A DNA stretch of 64,000 nt from Thermococcus sp. 18S1. GTDB lineage: Archaea > Methanobacteriota_B > Thermococci > Thermococcales > Thermococcaceae. The notes beneath the pieces were generated by a model that was given only the letters and a program-made list of their open reading frames with translations, did not search any database and was not told the origin of the DNA. Shown piece by piece: positions 8,170 to 16,531 of this stretch. Position 1 is the first letter of the stretch. Each line of letters begins with the position of its first letter. The stretch spans positions 930,001 to 994,000 of the forward strand of contig NZ_SNUU01000001.1 of NCBI RefSeq assembly GCF_012027645.1. Direction: 5' to 3'. Made by a program: the position numbers and the translations under genes.

Positions 8170-9450
8170 ATGGACAGGAAGGTACTGAGTGTTGTGCTGG
8201 TTGTTGGCCTGCTGTTTGTGTCAATACTTTCAACTCCCGCGGTTGCAGGGGATTCCAGCATGGTTAGGGTGGTCATTCACATAGACAGGGACCACTTCGG
8301 GGGAAGTGAAGTGCCGAAACTCGGGGGGCACGTGGTTTATCAGTTCAAACTCATAGATGCAGTGGTTGTAGAGGTTCCAGTTACGGCAGTCGGGAGACTC
8401 GCCAAACTGCCCGGAGTCAAAATGGTCGAGTTTGACCACCAGGCTGTTCTCCTTGGGAAACCTCCTGGAGTTGGAAAACCCGGCTCATCTCAGCCCTCTC
8501 AGGTGACGCCATGGGGAATAGAACGCGTTAAGGCTCCATCTGCATGGAGCGTAACCGACGGTTCAACTGGTGGCGTTGTCCAGGTTGCGGTTCTTGACAC
8601 TGGCGTTGACTACGACCATCCTGATTTGGCGGCGAACATCGCTTGGTGCGTTAGCACGCTGCGTGGCAAGGTCTCAACCAAGCTCAATGACTGCAGAGAC
8701 CAGAACGGCCACGGAACCCACGTCATTGGTACGATAGCGGCACTTAACAACGACATCGGTGTCGTGGGCGTCGCTCCGGGGGTTCAGATTTACTCGATAA
8801 GGGTCCTCGACGCGAGCGGAAGAGGGTCCTACAGTGACATAGCGATAGGAATTGAGCAGGCCATCCTTGGACCTGATGGAGTTGCCGACAAGGATGGGGA
8901 CGGAATAATCGCCGGCGACCCGGACGATGATGCTGCAGAGGTCATAAGCATGTCCCTCGGGGGCTCAGTGGACGACAGCTACCTCCATGAGATGATACAG
9001 AAAGCTTATCAGGCGGGTATAGTCATAGTCGCCGCCAGCGGAAACGAGGCTGCAGACCAGCCGAGCTACCCTGCCATCTACCCGGAGGTCATAGCGGTTG
9101 GCGCCACCGACTCGAGCGACGCTATAGCTTACTTCAGCAACCTCCAGCCCGAGGTCAGCGCGCCGGGCGTTGACATACTCAGCACCTACCCGGACGACAG
9201 CTACGAGAGCCTCAGCGGAACCAGCATGGCTACCCCTCACGTCAGCGGTGTGGTTGCCCTCATCCAGGCGGCCCACTACAACAAGTACGGCACGATTCTA
9301 CCGGTCGGAACCTTCGATGACATGGGTACCAACACTGTCAGAGGAATCCTCCACAGCACCGCCGATGACCTTGGGGACGCTGGCTGGGACATCTACTACG
9401 GCTACGGAATCGTCAGGGCAGATCTGGCTGTCCAGGCTGCCATTCAATGA
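8170..9450 (+). CDS. Secreted subtilisin-like serine protease (Tk-subtilisin type)
   Basis: Preproprotein of 426 residues. A Sec signal peptide (about 1-27, cut after AVAG) is followed by a chaperone-like propeptide (about 28-112) and a catalytic domain. The triad is D143 in LDTGVD, H181 in HGTHV and S352 in GTSMATP; the oxyanion Asn is N292 in SGNEA. An insertion around 237-254 (DKDGDGIIAGDPDDD) is the multiple-calcium loop typical of Tk-subtilisin, which folds with Ca2+ rather than by propeptide alone. Two cysteines (160 and 175) could form a disulfide. It is expected to be exported and to mature by autoprocessing outside the cell. Monocistronic. Confidence 0.95.
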   Translation: MDRKVLSVVLVVGLLFVSILSTPAVAGDSSMVRVVIHIDRDHFGGSEVPKLGGHVVYQFKLIDAVVVEVPVTAVGRLAKLPGVKMVEFDHQAVLLGKPPGVGKPGSSQPSQVTPWGIERVKAPSAWSVTDGSTGGVVQVAVLDTGVDYDHPDLAANIAWCVSTLRGKVSTKLNDCRDQNGHGTHVIGTIAALNNDIGVVGVAPGVQIYSIRVLDASGRGSYSDIAIGIEQAILGPDGVADKDGDGIIAGDPDDDAAEVISMSLGGSVDDSYLHEMIQKAYQAGIVIVAASGNEAADQPSYPAIYPEVIAVGATDSSDAIAYFSNLQPEVSAPGVDILSTYPDDSYESLSGTSMATPHVSGVVALIQAAHYNKYGTILPVGTFDDMGTNTVRGILHSTADDLGDAGWDIYYGYGIVRADLAVQAAIQ

Positions 9451-9521
9451 CTTTCTCTCTTTTTCCGTTTCTCCTGGAATAATTCTTAGAAAAGAGTTCT
9501 TTAACGGGAAGAGAAAAGAAA

Positions 9522-9695
9522 TCACTTCCTCTTCCACTCGGTGTAGCCGCAGCGGCCGCAGCTCCAGCGGTCCTTGTGCTCGGCCATGAAGACGCCCGGA
9601 CCGCAGCGCGGGCAGAACTTGCCCTTCCTCTTGACCTTTCCGCCCTGAACCTCGTAGAGCTTCCACTTCTGGCTGGTCTTCTTGCCCTTAGCCAT
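9522..9695 (-). CDS. rps27ae: 30S ribosomal protein S27ae
   Basis: Protein of 57 residues with a C4 zinc ribbon, CPRC followed 14 residues later by CGRC, and a basic N-terminus ([16 protein letters not shown]). This is the archaeal S27ae, which unlike the eukaryotic one is not fused to ubiquitin. It starts 10 nt after the S24e stop with a GGTGG ribosome site and is the last gene of the operon. The sequence runs into a purine- and T-rich stretch after the stop. Confidence 0.95.
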   Translation of the reverse strand: MAKGKKTSQKWKLYEVQGGKVKRKGKFCPRCGPGVFMAEHKDRWSCGRCGYTEWKRK

Positions 9696-9705
9696 CTAAA
9701 CCACC

Positions 9706-10002
9706 TCACTCCTCCTCCTTCTGAATGAGGCCGTCCCTAACGAGGATGTATTCCGGCTCGATGTAGAGCATTCTCTCCCTGCTCTCGTAGGCCTTGGCGT
9801 AGCCCCTGCTGACGCGGCTACCGAAGTAGCTCCTTATGTACTGAAGAACCACGGTCTCCGGGTTGAGGTCGAGCATGGCAACGAGCTTGCCCTTGACGTC
9901 GGCCCTGCTCGGGGTGGCCTCTCCCTCGTGGATGACATCGAAGTATATCTCCTTCCTTCCGAGGAGCTTGTTCTCCCTTATCTCGGTAACCTTAATCTCC
10001 AT
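9706..10002 (-). CDS. rps24e: 30S ribosomal protein S24e
   Basis: Protein of 98 residues that starts [19 protein letters not shown] and carries the S24e core with [15 protein letters not shown] near 60-75. Length matches archaeal S24e. The ATG lies 11 nt inside the end of the dephospho-CoA kinase gene, and a GGTGAT site precedes it. S27ae follows after 10 nt; the two are paired in many archaea. Confidence 0.96.
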   Translation of the reverse strand: MEIKVTEIRENKLLGRKEIYFDVIHEGEATPSRADVKGKLVAMLDLNPETVVLQYIRSYFGSRVSRGYAKAYESRERMLYIEPEYILVRDGLIQKEEE

Positions 10003-10525
10003 CGTGAATCACCTCCATCTTCGACATGAGCTTTCCACACTTGAGCTTGCATTCGGGTGTTACCTTTATAAGCACTACTCCCTCGTCCGGCTGGCCGTAG
10101 AGCACGAGAGTGCCCTCGGGGGCGTAGAGCACGGCGGGAATCGCCGCCAGGTCCTCCTCTCCGTACACCTTTATGTAAACACGCCTGCCCCTCGCGGCCA
10201 GTCCAAAGCCCTTTCTGATTGCGTTTAATAAAGCTTTCGTTATGGTTCCGGGGGGGTTCTGGACGGTCATCACGACCGAACCCGTCTCGATATCCGGGTT
10301 GTACTCGTGTCTCTTGGTTCTGTGGTCGTATATGGCTATGCTCGGCCTTATACCGAGCTTGAGGACGTTTTCCGTGACGACGTCGCCTACAGTAACGACG
10401 CGCCCGGCTCTCTCAAGCTCATCCTTGAGCCTGAGGTAAGGCTCGGGAATCTCCCCCCGGATGAGCTCTCCGAGGGGGTCTTTGAGTTCCCTTCTAAGCT
10501 CTGGGGTGAGTACGAACCTCATCAT
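9992..10525 (-). CDS. GTP-dependent dephospho-CoA kinase (DUF359)
   Basis: Protein of 177 residues of the archaeal DUF359 family, shown in T. kodakarensis to phosphorylate dephospho-CoA with GTP, the last step of CoA synthesis. It has [11 protein letters not shown] near 45, the [10 protein letters not shown] motif near 64-73 and [10 protein letters not shown] near 90. It has no similarity to bacterial CoaE. Its start overlaps the Spt4 stop by 4 nt, and its end overlaps the S24e start. Placement inside a transcription/translation operon is seen in other Thermococcales and says little about function. Confidence 0.92.
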   Translation of the reverse strand: MMRFVLTPELRRELKDPLGELIRGEIPEPYLRLKDELERAGRVVTVGDVVTENVLKLGIRPSIAIYDHRTKRHEYNPDIETGSVVMTVQNPPGTITKALLNAIRKGFGLAARGRRVYIKVYGEEDLAAIPAVLYAPEGTLVLYGQPDEGVVLIKVTPECKLKCGKLMSKMEVIHDGD

Positions 10526-10710
10526 CTGACCCTTATGGCGTACTTTCCTGGGACCTCAACGCCCAGCTTCTGAGCTATCCTCGACTTCTCGGGCTCGGTG
10601 ATTATGACGAGGTCGAACCACTCGTCGCTGAGATCCCTGCTACCGCAGACCGGGCAGCGCTCCTCAGTGGTTATGTAGTGGCAGTGTCTGCAGGCGCGCT
10701 CCTTCGCCAT
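10522..10710 (-). CDS. spt4: Transcription elongation factor Spt4 (RpoE'')
   Basis: Protein of 62 residues with a zinc ribbon: CRHCHYI near 7-13 and CPVCGS near 20-25. The C-terminal part VVIITEPEKSRIAQKLGVE fits archaeal Spt4, which pairs with Spt5 and stimulates RNA polymerase processivity. Its ATG shares one base with the stop of rpo7, and its end overlaps the next start by 4 nt. Confidence 0.95.
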   Translation of the reverse strand: MAKERACRHCHYITTEERCPVCGSRDLSDEWFDLVIITEPEKSRIAQKLGVEVPGKYAIRVR

Positions 10711-11270
10711 TACTCCTCAGCCTCCCTGCGCTTTTCCTTCTCAACCCAGTCCCTCTTTCCGAGGCCCGGCTGGCGCATGGTGAGGCCTATCTTGTTCTCC
10801 CTGATGACGCGGCTCTTGACGCTTACAGCTATTATCCTTGCCCTGGCCTCGTCGCCGAGCTTGAGGATCCTTCCGCTCTCCTTGCCGATGAACTGCTTGT
10901 TCTTCTCGTCGAAGACGACGTAGTCGTCCATGAGCTGGCTGATGTGGACAAGACCGTCCATCGGGCCTATCCTGATGAACGCACCGTACGGGGCGACGTC
11001 TATGACCTCGCCCTCAACGACCTCGTGCATCTCCGGCTTCCAGACGAGGACGTTGAAGACGACCTCGTGGTAAGTAGCCCCGTCTCCCGGAACGATGACT
11101 CCCTGCCCGACCTCATCGACGTCGAGGATCGCGAGGACGACTCCTTCGTCACGGTCGTAGATGCCCTCGTAGGTCTCGCGGAGGACGAGCTTTGCGGCCT
11201 CCTTGGGCTCCATCGTGAACATCCTGGGCGGAATCCTAACGACGTCCTTAATCTTGAGGAGCTTGTACAT
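10710..11270 (-). CDS. rpo7: DNA-directed RNA polymerase subunit Rpo7 (RpoE')
   Basis: Protein of 186 residues. The N-terminal RNP-like domain (MYKLLKIKDVVRIPPRMF) contacts the polymerase core, and the C-terminal S1/OB domain begins near residue 80 (VVEGEVIDVAPYGAFIRIGP). It forms the stalk with Rpo4 and aids open complex formation and termination. Length is as expected. It lies 37 nt after the PPase stop and overlaps spt4 by one base. Confidence 0.96.
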   Translation of the reverse strand: MYKLLKIKDVVRIPPRMFTMEPKEAAKLVLRETYEGIYDRDEGVVLAILDVDEVGQGVIVPGDGATYHEVVFNVLVWKPEMHEVVEGEVIDVAPYGAFIRIGPMDGLVHISQLMDDYVVFDEKNKQFIGKESGRILKLGDEARARIIAVSVKSRVIRENKIGLTMRQPGLGKRDWVEKEKRREAEE

Positions 11271-11307
11271 GCCTTAACCTCCTTGGGGGAATAAGAGGGA
11301 AAAGAAA

Positions 11308-11844
11308 TCACTCCTTCTTGCCGAACTTCTCCTTGTAGAGCTCGATGGCGCGGAGGATTTCCTTCTTGGCCTCCTCGGCGTTGCCCCAGCCCTCTATCTG
11401 GGTGACCTTGCCCTGGAGCTCCTTGTAGCGCTGGAAGAAGTGGGCAACCTCGTCGAGGAAGGCCTTCGGGACGTCGTCGATGTCCTTCCAGTCGTCGAAG
11501 TACGGATCCTCAACAGGAACCGCGAGGACCTTCCAGTCCTTGTCGCCGCTGTCCTCCATCTTCATGATGCCTATCGGTCTCGCCTCTATGAGGGTGAGCG
11601 GGTAAACCGGCTCGCGCATGATGACCATGATGTCGAAGGGGTCGCCGTCGTCGTACCAGGTCTGCGGGATTATTCCGTAGTCCACCGGGTAGAAGAACGG
11701 GCTGTAGAGCACTCTGTCGAGCTTTATAAGGCCGGTCTTCTTGTCGAGCTCGTACTTGTTCCTGCTTCCCTTCGGAATCTCTATGAGCGCGTAAACAACC
11801 TCTGGAACCTCCGGTCCGGGCTCAAGCTCGTGGAACGGGTTCAT
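11308..11844 (-). CDS. ppa: Inorganic pyrophosphatase, family I
   Basis: Protein of 178 residues hydrolysing PPi to two phosphates in the cytoplasm with Mg2+. The family I signature around residue 63 ([19 protein letters not shown]) supplies the metal-binding aspartates, and KDWKVLAVP follows near 105. First gene of the operon: a TATA-like ACTTTAAAAG at about 11896-11906 would start transcription near 11877, and GAGGTGG precedes the ATG. Confidence 0.96.
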   Translation of the reverse strand: MNPFHELEPGPEVPEVVYALIEIPKGSRNKYELDKKTGLIKLDRVLYSPFFYPVDYGIIPQTWYDDGDPFDIMVIMREPVYPLTLIEARPIGIMKMEDSGDKDWKVLAVPVEDPYFDDWKDIDDVPKAFLDEVAHFFQRYKELQGKVTQIEGWGNAEEAKKEILRAIELYKEKFGKKE

Positions 11845-11953
11845 CTCTAACCACCTCTTACCTCTTTAAGAACCTCTAGCTTAGGCTTTCGAATAGGGCT
11901 TTTAAAGTTGTTGGTTAAGGAAACTGGAAAAAAGCGGGAGAAGGGGAAAGGCC

Positions 11954-12976
11954 TCAGTTGGCCTCCTTCCCTTCCCCTGGCAGGGGCTTCCTGTACTCGT
12001 ATGACACCCCATCGTCGATTATTGCGTAGACTTCCTCGTCTCCCTCTATGTAGTGCAGGATCGGCTTGTCTATGAGCTCAAAGGTTGTTTCCAGGTCTTT
12101 GGGGGTCTTAAGCTCAACGACCTTCTCAACGGGGCCTGGAGCGCCTTTGACCACGTAGGGCCTTATCTTCGACAGCTCGTCCTTGGGGGCCCTTGATGTG
12201 TAAACGTAGCCGAGCAGGGGTATCAGCATCAGGAGTGCCAGCACTGTGGTAACGGTCTGGGCCGTTCCAAGGTCGCTTGTTATGCCAAGAACGCTTGCAT
12301 CCTTCTCCGTCCTTACCGTCTCGGTGAGCGCTCTCTTCTCTGCCTTGCTGGTGTCCGTGAAGTAGTAAAGCTCTGCTGTTGAGTCCCTAACGAGTTCGAC
12401 GGTGTGGTCGAAGTTCTCCTGTATTTCCCTGCCTCCGACGTTTCCGGTGCCCGTCACTGTTGTCTCAATGGTTATCCTGTTCTTTAGCCTCTTCACACCT
12501 AGTTCGCTGGAGATCCTTTTGCTAGTATTCTCGAAGCCTTTCATGTCCAGAACGTACTCCGCGGTAAATCCGCCGTCCGTCAGGTTCCCCCTCTCGTCGA
12601 AGAGCGGTTCCTCCCAGAGGACGATCTCCTCGCTGCCTTTGTTCACGTAGTACTCCGCCTTCACAACGATGTGGTACGATCCCTCGCTCAGGGGCGGTTG
12701 CGACCTGTAGGTGTACGTCAGCAGGAACCGGTCGACCAGCGGTATCGGGTAGTTGTCCATTGTCAATCTGTACCCGTAGAGGTCGTTGGGTTCAAGGTAT
12801 GCCTCGTGTTTCAGTGTTCCCTCTTCCCGATACGTTCCTATCTTATGTGTAGTGACCATGTACGGGCTTGCGCTCATGAGCTTCACGGAATAAAACCCGA
12901 AAACTATGAAGAGCACCAGGAATATCCCCAGCACTTCCTTTCTTTTGATAAATTTTGTAATGCCTTCTTTATTCAT
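11954..12976 (-). CDS. DUF5305-family membrane protein of the filament-like locus
   Basis: Protein of 340 residues with one N-terminal membrane helix (about 14-31), a large outer domain of about 210 residues containing IGTYREEGTLKHEAYLEP and PNDLYG, a second helix (about 242-262) and a cytoplasmic tail of about 75 residues. This layout and the motif match DUF5305 proteins, common in archaea beside signal peptidase and DUF1102 genes. The start overlaps the upstream stop by 4 nt. It is the last gene of the operon. A role in assembly or anchoring of the secreted subunits is inferred from context only. Confidence 0.75.
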   Translation of the reverse strand: MNKEGITKFIKRKEVLGIFLVLFIVFGFYSVKLMSASPYMVTTHKIGTYREEGTLKHEAYLEPNDLYGYRLTMDNYPIPLVDRFLLTYTYRSQPPLSEGSYHIVVKAEYYVNKGSEEIVLWEEPLFDERGNLTDGGFTAEYVLDMKGFENTSKRISSELGVKRLKNRITIETTVTGTGNVGGREIQENFDHTVELVRDSTAELYYFTDTSKAEKRALTETVRTEKDASVLGITSDLGTAQTVTTVLALLMLIPLLGYVYTSRAPKDELSKIRPYVVKGAPGPVEKVVELKTPKDLETTFELIDKPILHYIEGDEEVYAIIDDGVSYEYRKPLPGEGKEAN

Positions 12977-14355
12977 CCTTCACATGCCTCCGTGCAACAG
13001 TCAGATCCGATTTCACCATCTTCGTAGACGTCCGGTGCCTCAGGAGCGTCTCTGCCAACGTGGCATCCACCGCATGCGTAGACGTAAACGTACTTGGCAC
13101 AGCCGTGACATTCACATCCTGCAACACAGGGGGTGCTGACAAGCATAGCGTATCTGTATGAGCTTGTGTGGATTCCGTCAGTGTGTTCGTAGAGGTTGAG
13201 TCTTGCGACCTCATTGTGGGCCAGATGAAGGGTCCACGTAACGCGCGTTTTCCCGTTAGGCAGAATCTCCGTCGAAACTGTACCCTTCGTCGGGATGTTG
13301 TTTACCAAGGTGAATTGGGAGCCGACGTACTGGGTCACGACCAGGTCTCTCTCGTCTCCCCGGTTCTTTACTATGATTCTGGTGTGGTAGTCTGCAGGTG
13401 TGTCTGTGGAGAGGGTTCTAACCCCGCTGATCCAGCGGTTCGTTATGCACAGATCGCAGTCCCCTTCCTCCTCCTCGCAGGTCGCGTGGACGGTTATGTT
13501 GTCACTCGTGATGCCGTATTCCACCAACTCGGCCCCTTCGTTTAGTATGTAGTCCCCGCAGGACGTGAACTCCTGCTTGCCCGCAGGGTTGAGTTTGGTG
13601 TATATAGTCACGTTCATGTGGGCGCTCTCACCCGCGCCGAGATGAACCTCCCAGGTGATATGGTGTGCCCCACCTGTCTGTGTTACCTCGTACGTTCCGG
13701 CGCTTTGATCTATCGACTCTATCTCGAACTCTCCCGGGACCACGTCCTTTATCGTAAGCGTTTGCTCCTCCCCTGGGTTCGTTACAGTGATTTTGAATGT
13801 CCACTCCGCGTACGTGTGTGTTGGAAGCTCAAGTGGTCCGCTCAGGAGTTCCTTCTCTATGGTGGGTCCTCCCTTGATGATCAACTTTATGGGGCAGACA
13901 GATATCGATGCGTCTCCACCGTTCCATGTTGCGTACATATCAATCGGGACTATGTACTCCCCCGGTTCTGCGTTTCCCACGGTCACGTTTCCAAAGAACG
14001 TGTATTCTTCCTCTGACGCTAGGGTTCTTGCTGCACCGTCCTCCGTTTCTATGAACATCGTGACCTCCGCTGGAAGCCCCGAGTAGTCGGGATTGAGTGT
14101 GATAGTGACGTCCTTCATGTCGTTGAGGTAGTTCCTAACGGTCAGTGCATCGAAGTCAAGCTCCGAATTCGTGTTGACCTCAATGACTGCAGCGTACCCG
14201 TCTTCGCAGTCAAAGCCGAGATACTCCTGTTCGTGCGGTACCACCTGGACTTTTACCTCCCTGGTGGCGCCGAAGCTTACGAAAGTCCCGCTCGAGCTGA
14301 CGATAACCAGTGACGCTAGTGCGATTGTTATTAGTACTGCAATGATCCCTCTCAT
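12973..14355 (-). CDS. Large secreted protein with cysteine-rich C-terminus
   Basis: Protein of 460 residues. A signal peptide (MRGIIAVLITIALASLVIV) ends in SSSGTFVSFGATREVKVQVV, the same leader-plus-first-strand layout as the three small secreted proteins upstream. The middle holds two repeated beta domains of the COG1361 type, each with a T-Y-x-x-x-I-x-V-x-N pattern. The last ~65 residues have an unusual Cys cluster (CVAGCECHGC, ACGGCH, DCCTEACEG), perhaps disulfides or a metal site. There is no C-terminal membrane anchor. Start and stop overlap the neighbours by 4 nt. A minor or tip subunit is a guess. Confidence 0.7.
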   Translation of the reverse strand: MRGIIAVLITIALASLVIVSSSGTFVSFGATREVKVQVVPHEQEYLGFDCEDGYAAVIEVNTNSELDFDALTVRNYLNDMKDVTITLNPDYSGLPAEVTMFIETEDGAARTLASEEEYTFFGNVTVGNAEPGEYIVPIDMYATWNGGDASISVCPIKLIIKGGPTIEKELLSGPLELPTHTYAEWTFKITVTNPGEEQTLTIKDVVPGEFEIESIDQSAGTYEVTQTGGAHHITWEVHLGAGESAHMNVTIYTKLNPAGKQEFTSCGDYILNEGAELVEYGITSDNITVHATCEEEEGDCDLCITNRWISGVRTLSTDTPADYHTRIIVKNRGDERDLVVTQYVGSQFTLVNNIPTKGTVSTEILPNGKTRVTWTLHLAHNEVARLNLYEHTDGIHTSSYRYAMLVSTPCVAGCECHGCAKYVYVYACGGCHVGRDAPEAPDVYEDGEIGSDCCTEACEG

Positions 14356-15416
14356 ACCTTAAACACCTCCGGTATTCCCCTGTGTTTGGAATGCCTCCTC
14401 CTTCTGATTCTAACCACGTCTTCGTTCCCTATCCCCGAGAGTACGTACATGGCCCCGAGGAAAGCTGAAATGACTGCAAGGATCGCCAGCAGGGGTACCA
14501 TCGGGTGCACTTCGTAGAGGGCGTCCATCACAGAGCCTGGGAGCAGCGGGGGATACGCATTTACCTTAACCTTGGTGGAGTACACGGCCGTTTTCTGGGG
14601 TGCCACGATGGTGACAGTAAAGTCCTCCTCGCCTCCCCGTGGCAGGCCAAACTCCTCACTTGAGATTTCAGTGACAGGCTCCGGGGCAGAGACGTAGTAC
14701 CTCATCGGATACAGGTTGTTGTTCTTCACCGTAATTTCGGTCTGGAACTCTTCCCCTGGCTGGTACCAGCCCTCCCTTGCCCCTCCTGCGGACGTTACTG
14801 AGTACTCTATCGGTATGACTTCCCACGAGACAAAGATGGATATGGCCACCATCAGCAGCAGGAACACCGAGGCGAGCATGAAGAGAGTCCTGAACTTCAC
14901 GGTAAAGAACCTCTTTCTCCTTCCCCTCCTTGCGGCCTCCCCGCTTCCGAAGGCAAGTATTCCGACGACTATTAGAAGGGCTCCCAAGAGTATCTTGCCC
15001 CTGTCTGAGAGGCCGCTCTCGATGTAGTTGCCTACCTCAGGTACGGTTATTACGTGGCCTCCTGGCGCTATTACAGTCCCTCCGATTTGGTCCTTCTTTA
15101 TTGGGGGTATGTTGTGGCTCTGCTGATCGGTGGCCACGTTGTTATCTCCCCTCGTTATGTATCCATCATCGGTTATCGCGACCACCCTGTGGACAGTCCA
15201 CGTGCTCCCTACCTTGAACACTATGACGTCACCGACGTCGGGGTTTCTCGCGAGGGGGTTGATGAAAAACAGGTCGCCCTTATCTATTGTGGGCGTCATG
15301 CTCCCCGAGTAAGCGTAGGACATGAAAACTGGCCTGTCAAGAAGGGCTCCTGCGAGAGAACCTATGACCAGCACTCCGAGAACCGCGAGGATCGCGTACT
15401 CCACGAGGGTATTCAT
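14352..15416 (-). CDS. Signal peptidase I (S26, SipW/ER type) fused to a membrane-anchored beta domain
   Basis: Protein of 354 residues. Residues 1-130 form a signal peptidase of the archaeal/ER type: nucleophile S39 in SGSM, H76 in VHRVV (His instead of bacterial Lys) and D91 in GDNN. Two more membrane helices follow (about 137-157 and 172-192), then an outer beta domain of about 120 residues (YSVTSAGGAREGWYQPGEEF onward), another helix near 315-335 and a basic tail. Ordinary archaeal signal peptidases end near 180 residues. It overlaps both neighbours by 4 nt, so it is probably dedicated to the secreted proteins of this operon, as SipW is for TasA. Confidence 0.87.
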   Translation of the reverse strand: MNTLVEYAILAVLGVLVIGSLAGALLDRPVFMSYAYSGSMTPTIDKGDLFFINPLARNPDVGDVIVFKVGSTWTVHRVVAITDDGYITRGDNNVATDQQSHNIPPIKKDQIGGTVIAPGGHVITVPEVGNYIESGLSDRGKILLGALLIVVGILAFGSGEAARRGRRKRFFTVKFRTLFMLASVFLLLMVAISIFVSWEVIPIEYSVTSAGGAREGWYQPGEEFQTEITVKNNNLYPMRYYVSAPEPVTEISSEEFGLPRGGEEDFTVTIVAPQKTAVYSTKVKVNAYPPLLPGSVMDALYEVHPMVPLLAILAVISAFLGAMYVLSGIGNEDVVRIRRRRHSKHRGIPEVFKV

Positions 15417-15922
15417 CCGCAGCTTCCTCCCCAGGCCTCTATTGTTATTTCACTCAAGTAATCCCCGAGCTGAAGCCCGGTGGTGTTCACCATCATGCCT
15501 ATCTCGGCGCTCTCGTCCGCCCCGAGGGTGACCTCAATGACGTCTGCCCAGCTTCCGCCAAAGGCGCCCTCAAAGAACCCCAGGTTCGGAGAGTCCGAGC
15601 TTATCCTCACGCATATGGTCTCGTAACCTGTCTCGCTCTGGTTGTTTTCTATCATGAAAACCCCATCAAAAACGTATGTACTGTTAACACTCAGTCCATC
15701 CCCATCGCCTGGATAGAACGGGTTGTCTGGTGATATATCGATTACAAGAACACCGTTATCCAGGTATGAATATTGGGGTGTGGGGGAATCCAAAGAGAAT
15801 TCTTCCCCGTCAGGGGTCGCGTAAACTACCGTAATCGGGCCGGAGGACCGGAGTCCCCCGATTCCTATGAGCAGAATTATCATGATTCCAATGCCTGCAA
15901 TGACCTCTGTTTTTGTCCCCAT
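15413..15922 (-). CDS. DUF1102-type secreted filament-like subunit (paralogue 3)
   Basis: Protein of 169 residues with an N-terminal hydrophobic leader (about 8-24). It is a paralogue of the next two genes: it shares TPQYSYLDNGVLVIDIS near 48-64, NSTYVFDGVF near 80-90 and a C-terminal MMVNTTGLQLGDY motif. The DUF1102-type beta sandwich is exported. The stop overlaps the signal peptidase start by 4 nt. I infer that it is cleaved by that peptidase and assembles outside the cell, because TasA and AbpA subunits have the same size, leader and gene partners. Confidence 0.75.
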   Translation of the reverse strand: MGTKTEVIAGIGIMIILLIGIGGLRSSGPITVVYATPDGEEFSLDSPTPQYSYLDNGVLVIDISPDNPFYPGDGDGLSVNSTYVFDGVFMIENNQSETGYETICVRISSDSPNLGFFEGAFGGSWADVIEVTLGADESAEIGMMVNTTGLQLGDYLSEITIEAWGGSCG

Positions 15923-15989
15923 CTCTCTTCCCCCTTGAAGAATCTAAAAAGAGGAGCAAATGCTCCATAATGAAAGTCTACCTTTCTAA

Positions 15990-16526
15990 TCAGCTCTCAC
16001 ACTCGCCAGCTACGGCGTAGAACTGAATCTGGCCGTCCAGTGAGTCGGGTGCGCTGACTCCGGTGGTGTTGATGATCATACCGATCCTAACAACATCGCC
16101 GGGCATTATGGTAACAAATAGGTGGTCGCTGCCAACGGTCTGGCCGGGCACGTAGTCGCCCTCAAAGAACGTGACCTCGTCGCCACCGCTGTAGGTGATC
16201 TCCATACATATCGGGGTCTGCTCCCAGAGGTCGTTGCTCACGCCAAAGACTTCCTCGAACACGTAGGTGCTGTTCGGGCTGACGCCCTCGCCGTATCCTT
16301 CCTGCCAGTTTCCGTTGTTGTGGCTGAGGTCTATGACGAGCATTCCGTTGTCGGTTATGTACGCGTAGGGCTGGATCGGCCTGAGGTCAATGAGCTCGTT
16401 GTCGTCGGGGACGATCTGAATGTGAACGTTCCTGTCGGCCTCAAAGTAAGCGAAGTTTGCGCTGCTGGCGGTGACTGCTATCAGTAGTCCTGCTATAAGG
16501 ACGAATAGTCCGATTATCTTTTTCAT
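15990..16526 (-). CDS. DUF1102-type secreted filament-like subunit (paralogue 2)
   Basis: Protein of 178 residues. The leader MKKIIGLFVLIAGLLIAVTASSANFAYF is followed by EADRNVHIQIVPDDNELIDL. Shared paralogue motifs are YAYITDNGMLVIDLS, NSTYVFEEVFGVSNDLWE and GMIINTTG. A SipW-type leader usually has the hydrophobic core followed by A-T-x-A/F near the cut site, which fits here. It lies 5 nt after paralogue 1 and 67 nt before paralogue 3. Likely a structural filament subunit, by analogy with AbpA/TasA. Confidence 0.77.
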   Translation of the reverse strand: MKKIIGLFVLIAGLLIAVTASSANFAYFEADRNVHIQIVPDDNELIDLRPIQPYAYITDNGMLVIDLSHNNGNWQEGYGEGVSPNSTYVFEEVFGVSNDLWEQTPICMEITYSGGDEVTFFEGDYVPGQTVGSDHLFVTIMPGDVVRIGMIINTTGVSAPDSLDGQIQFYAVAGECES

Positions 16527-16531
16527 TTTGA

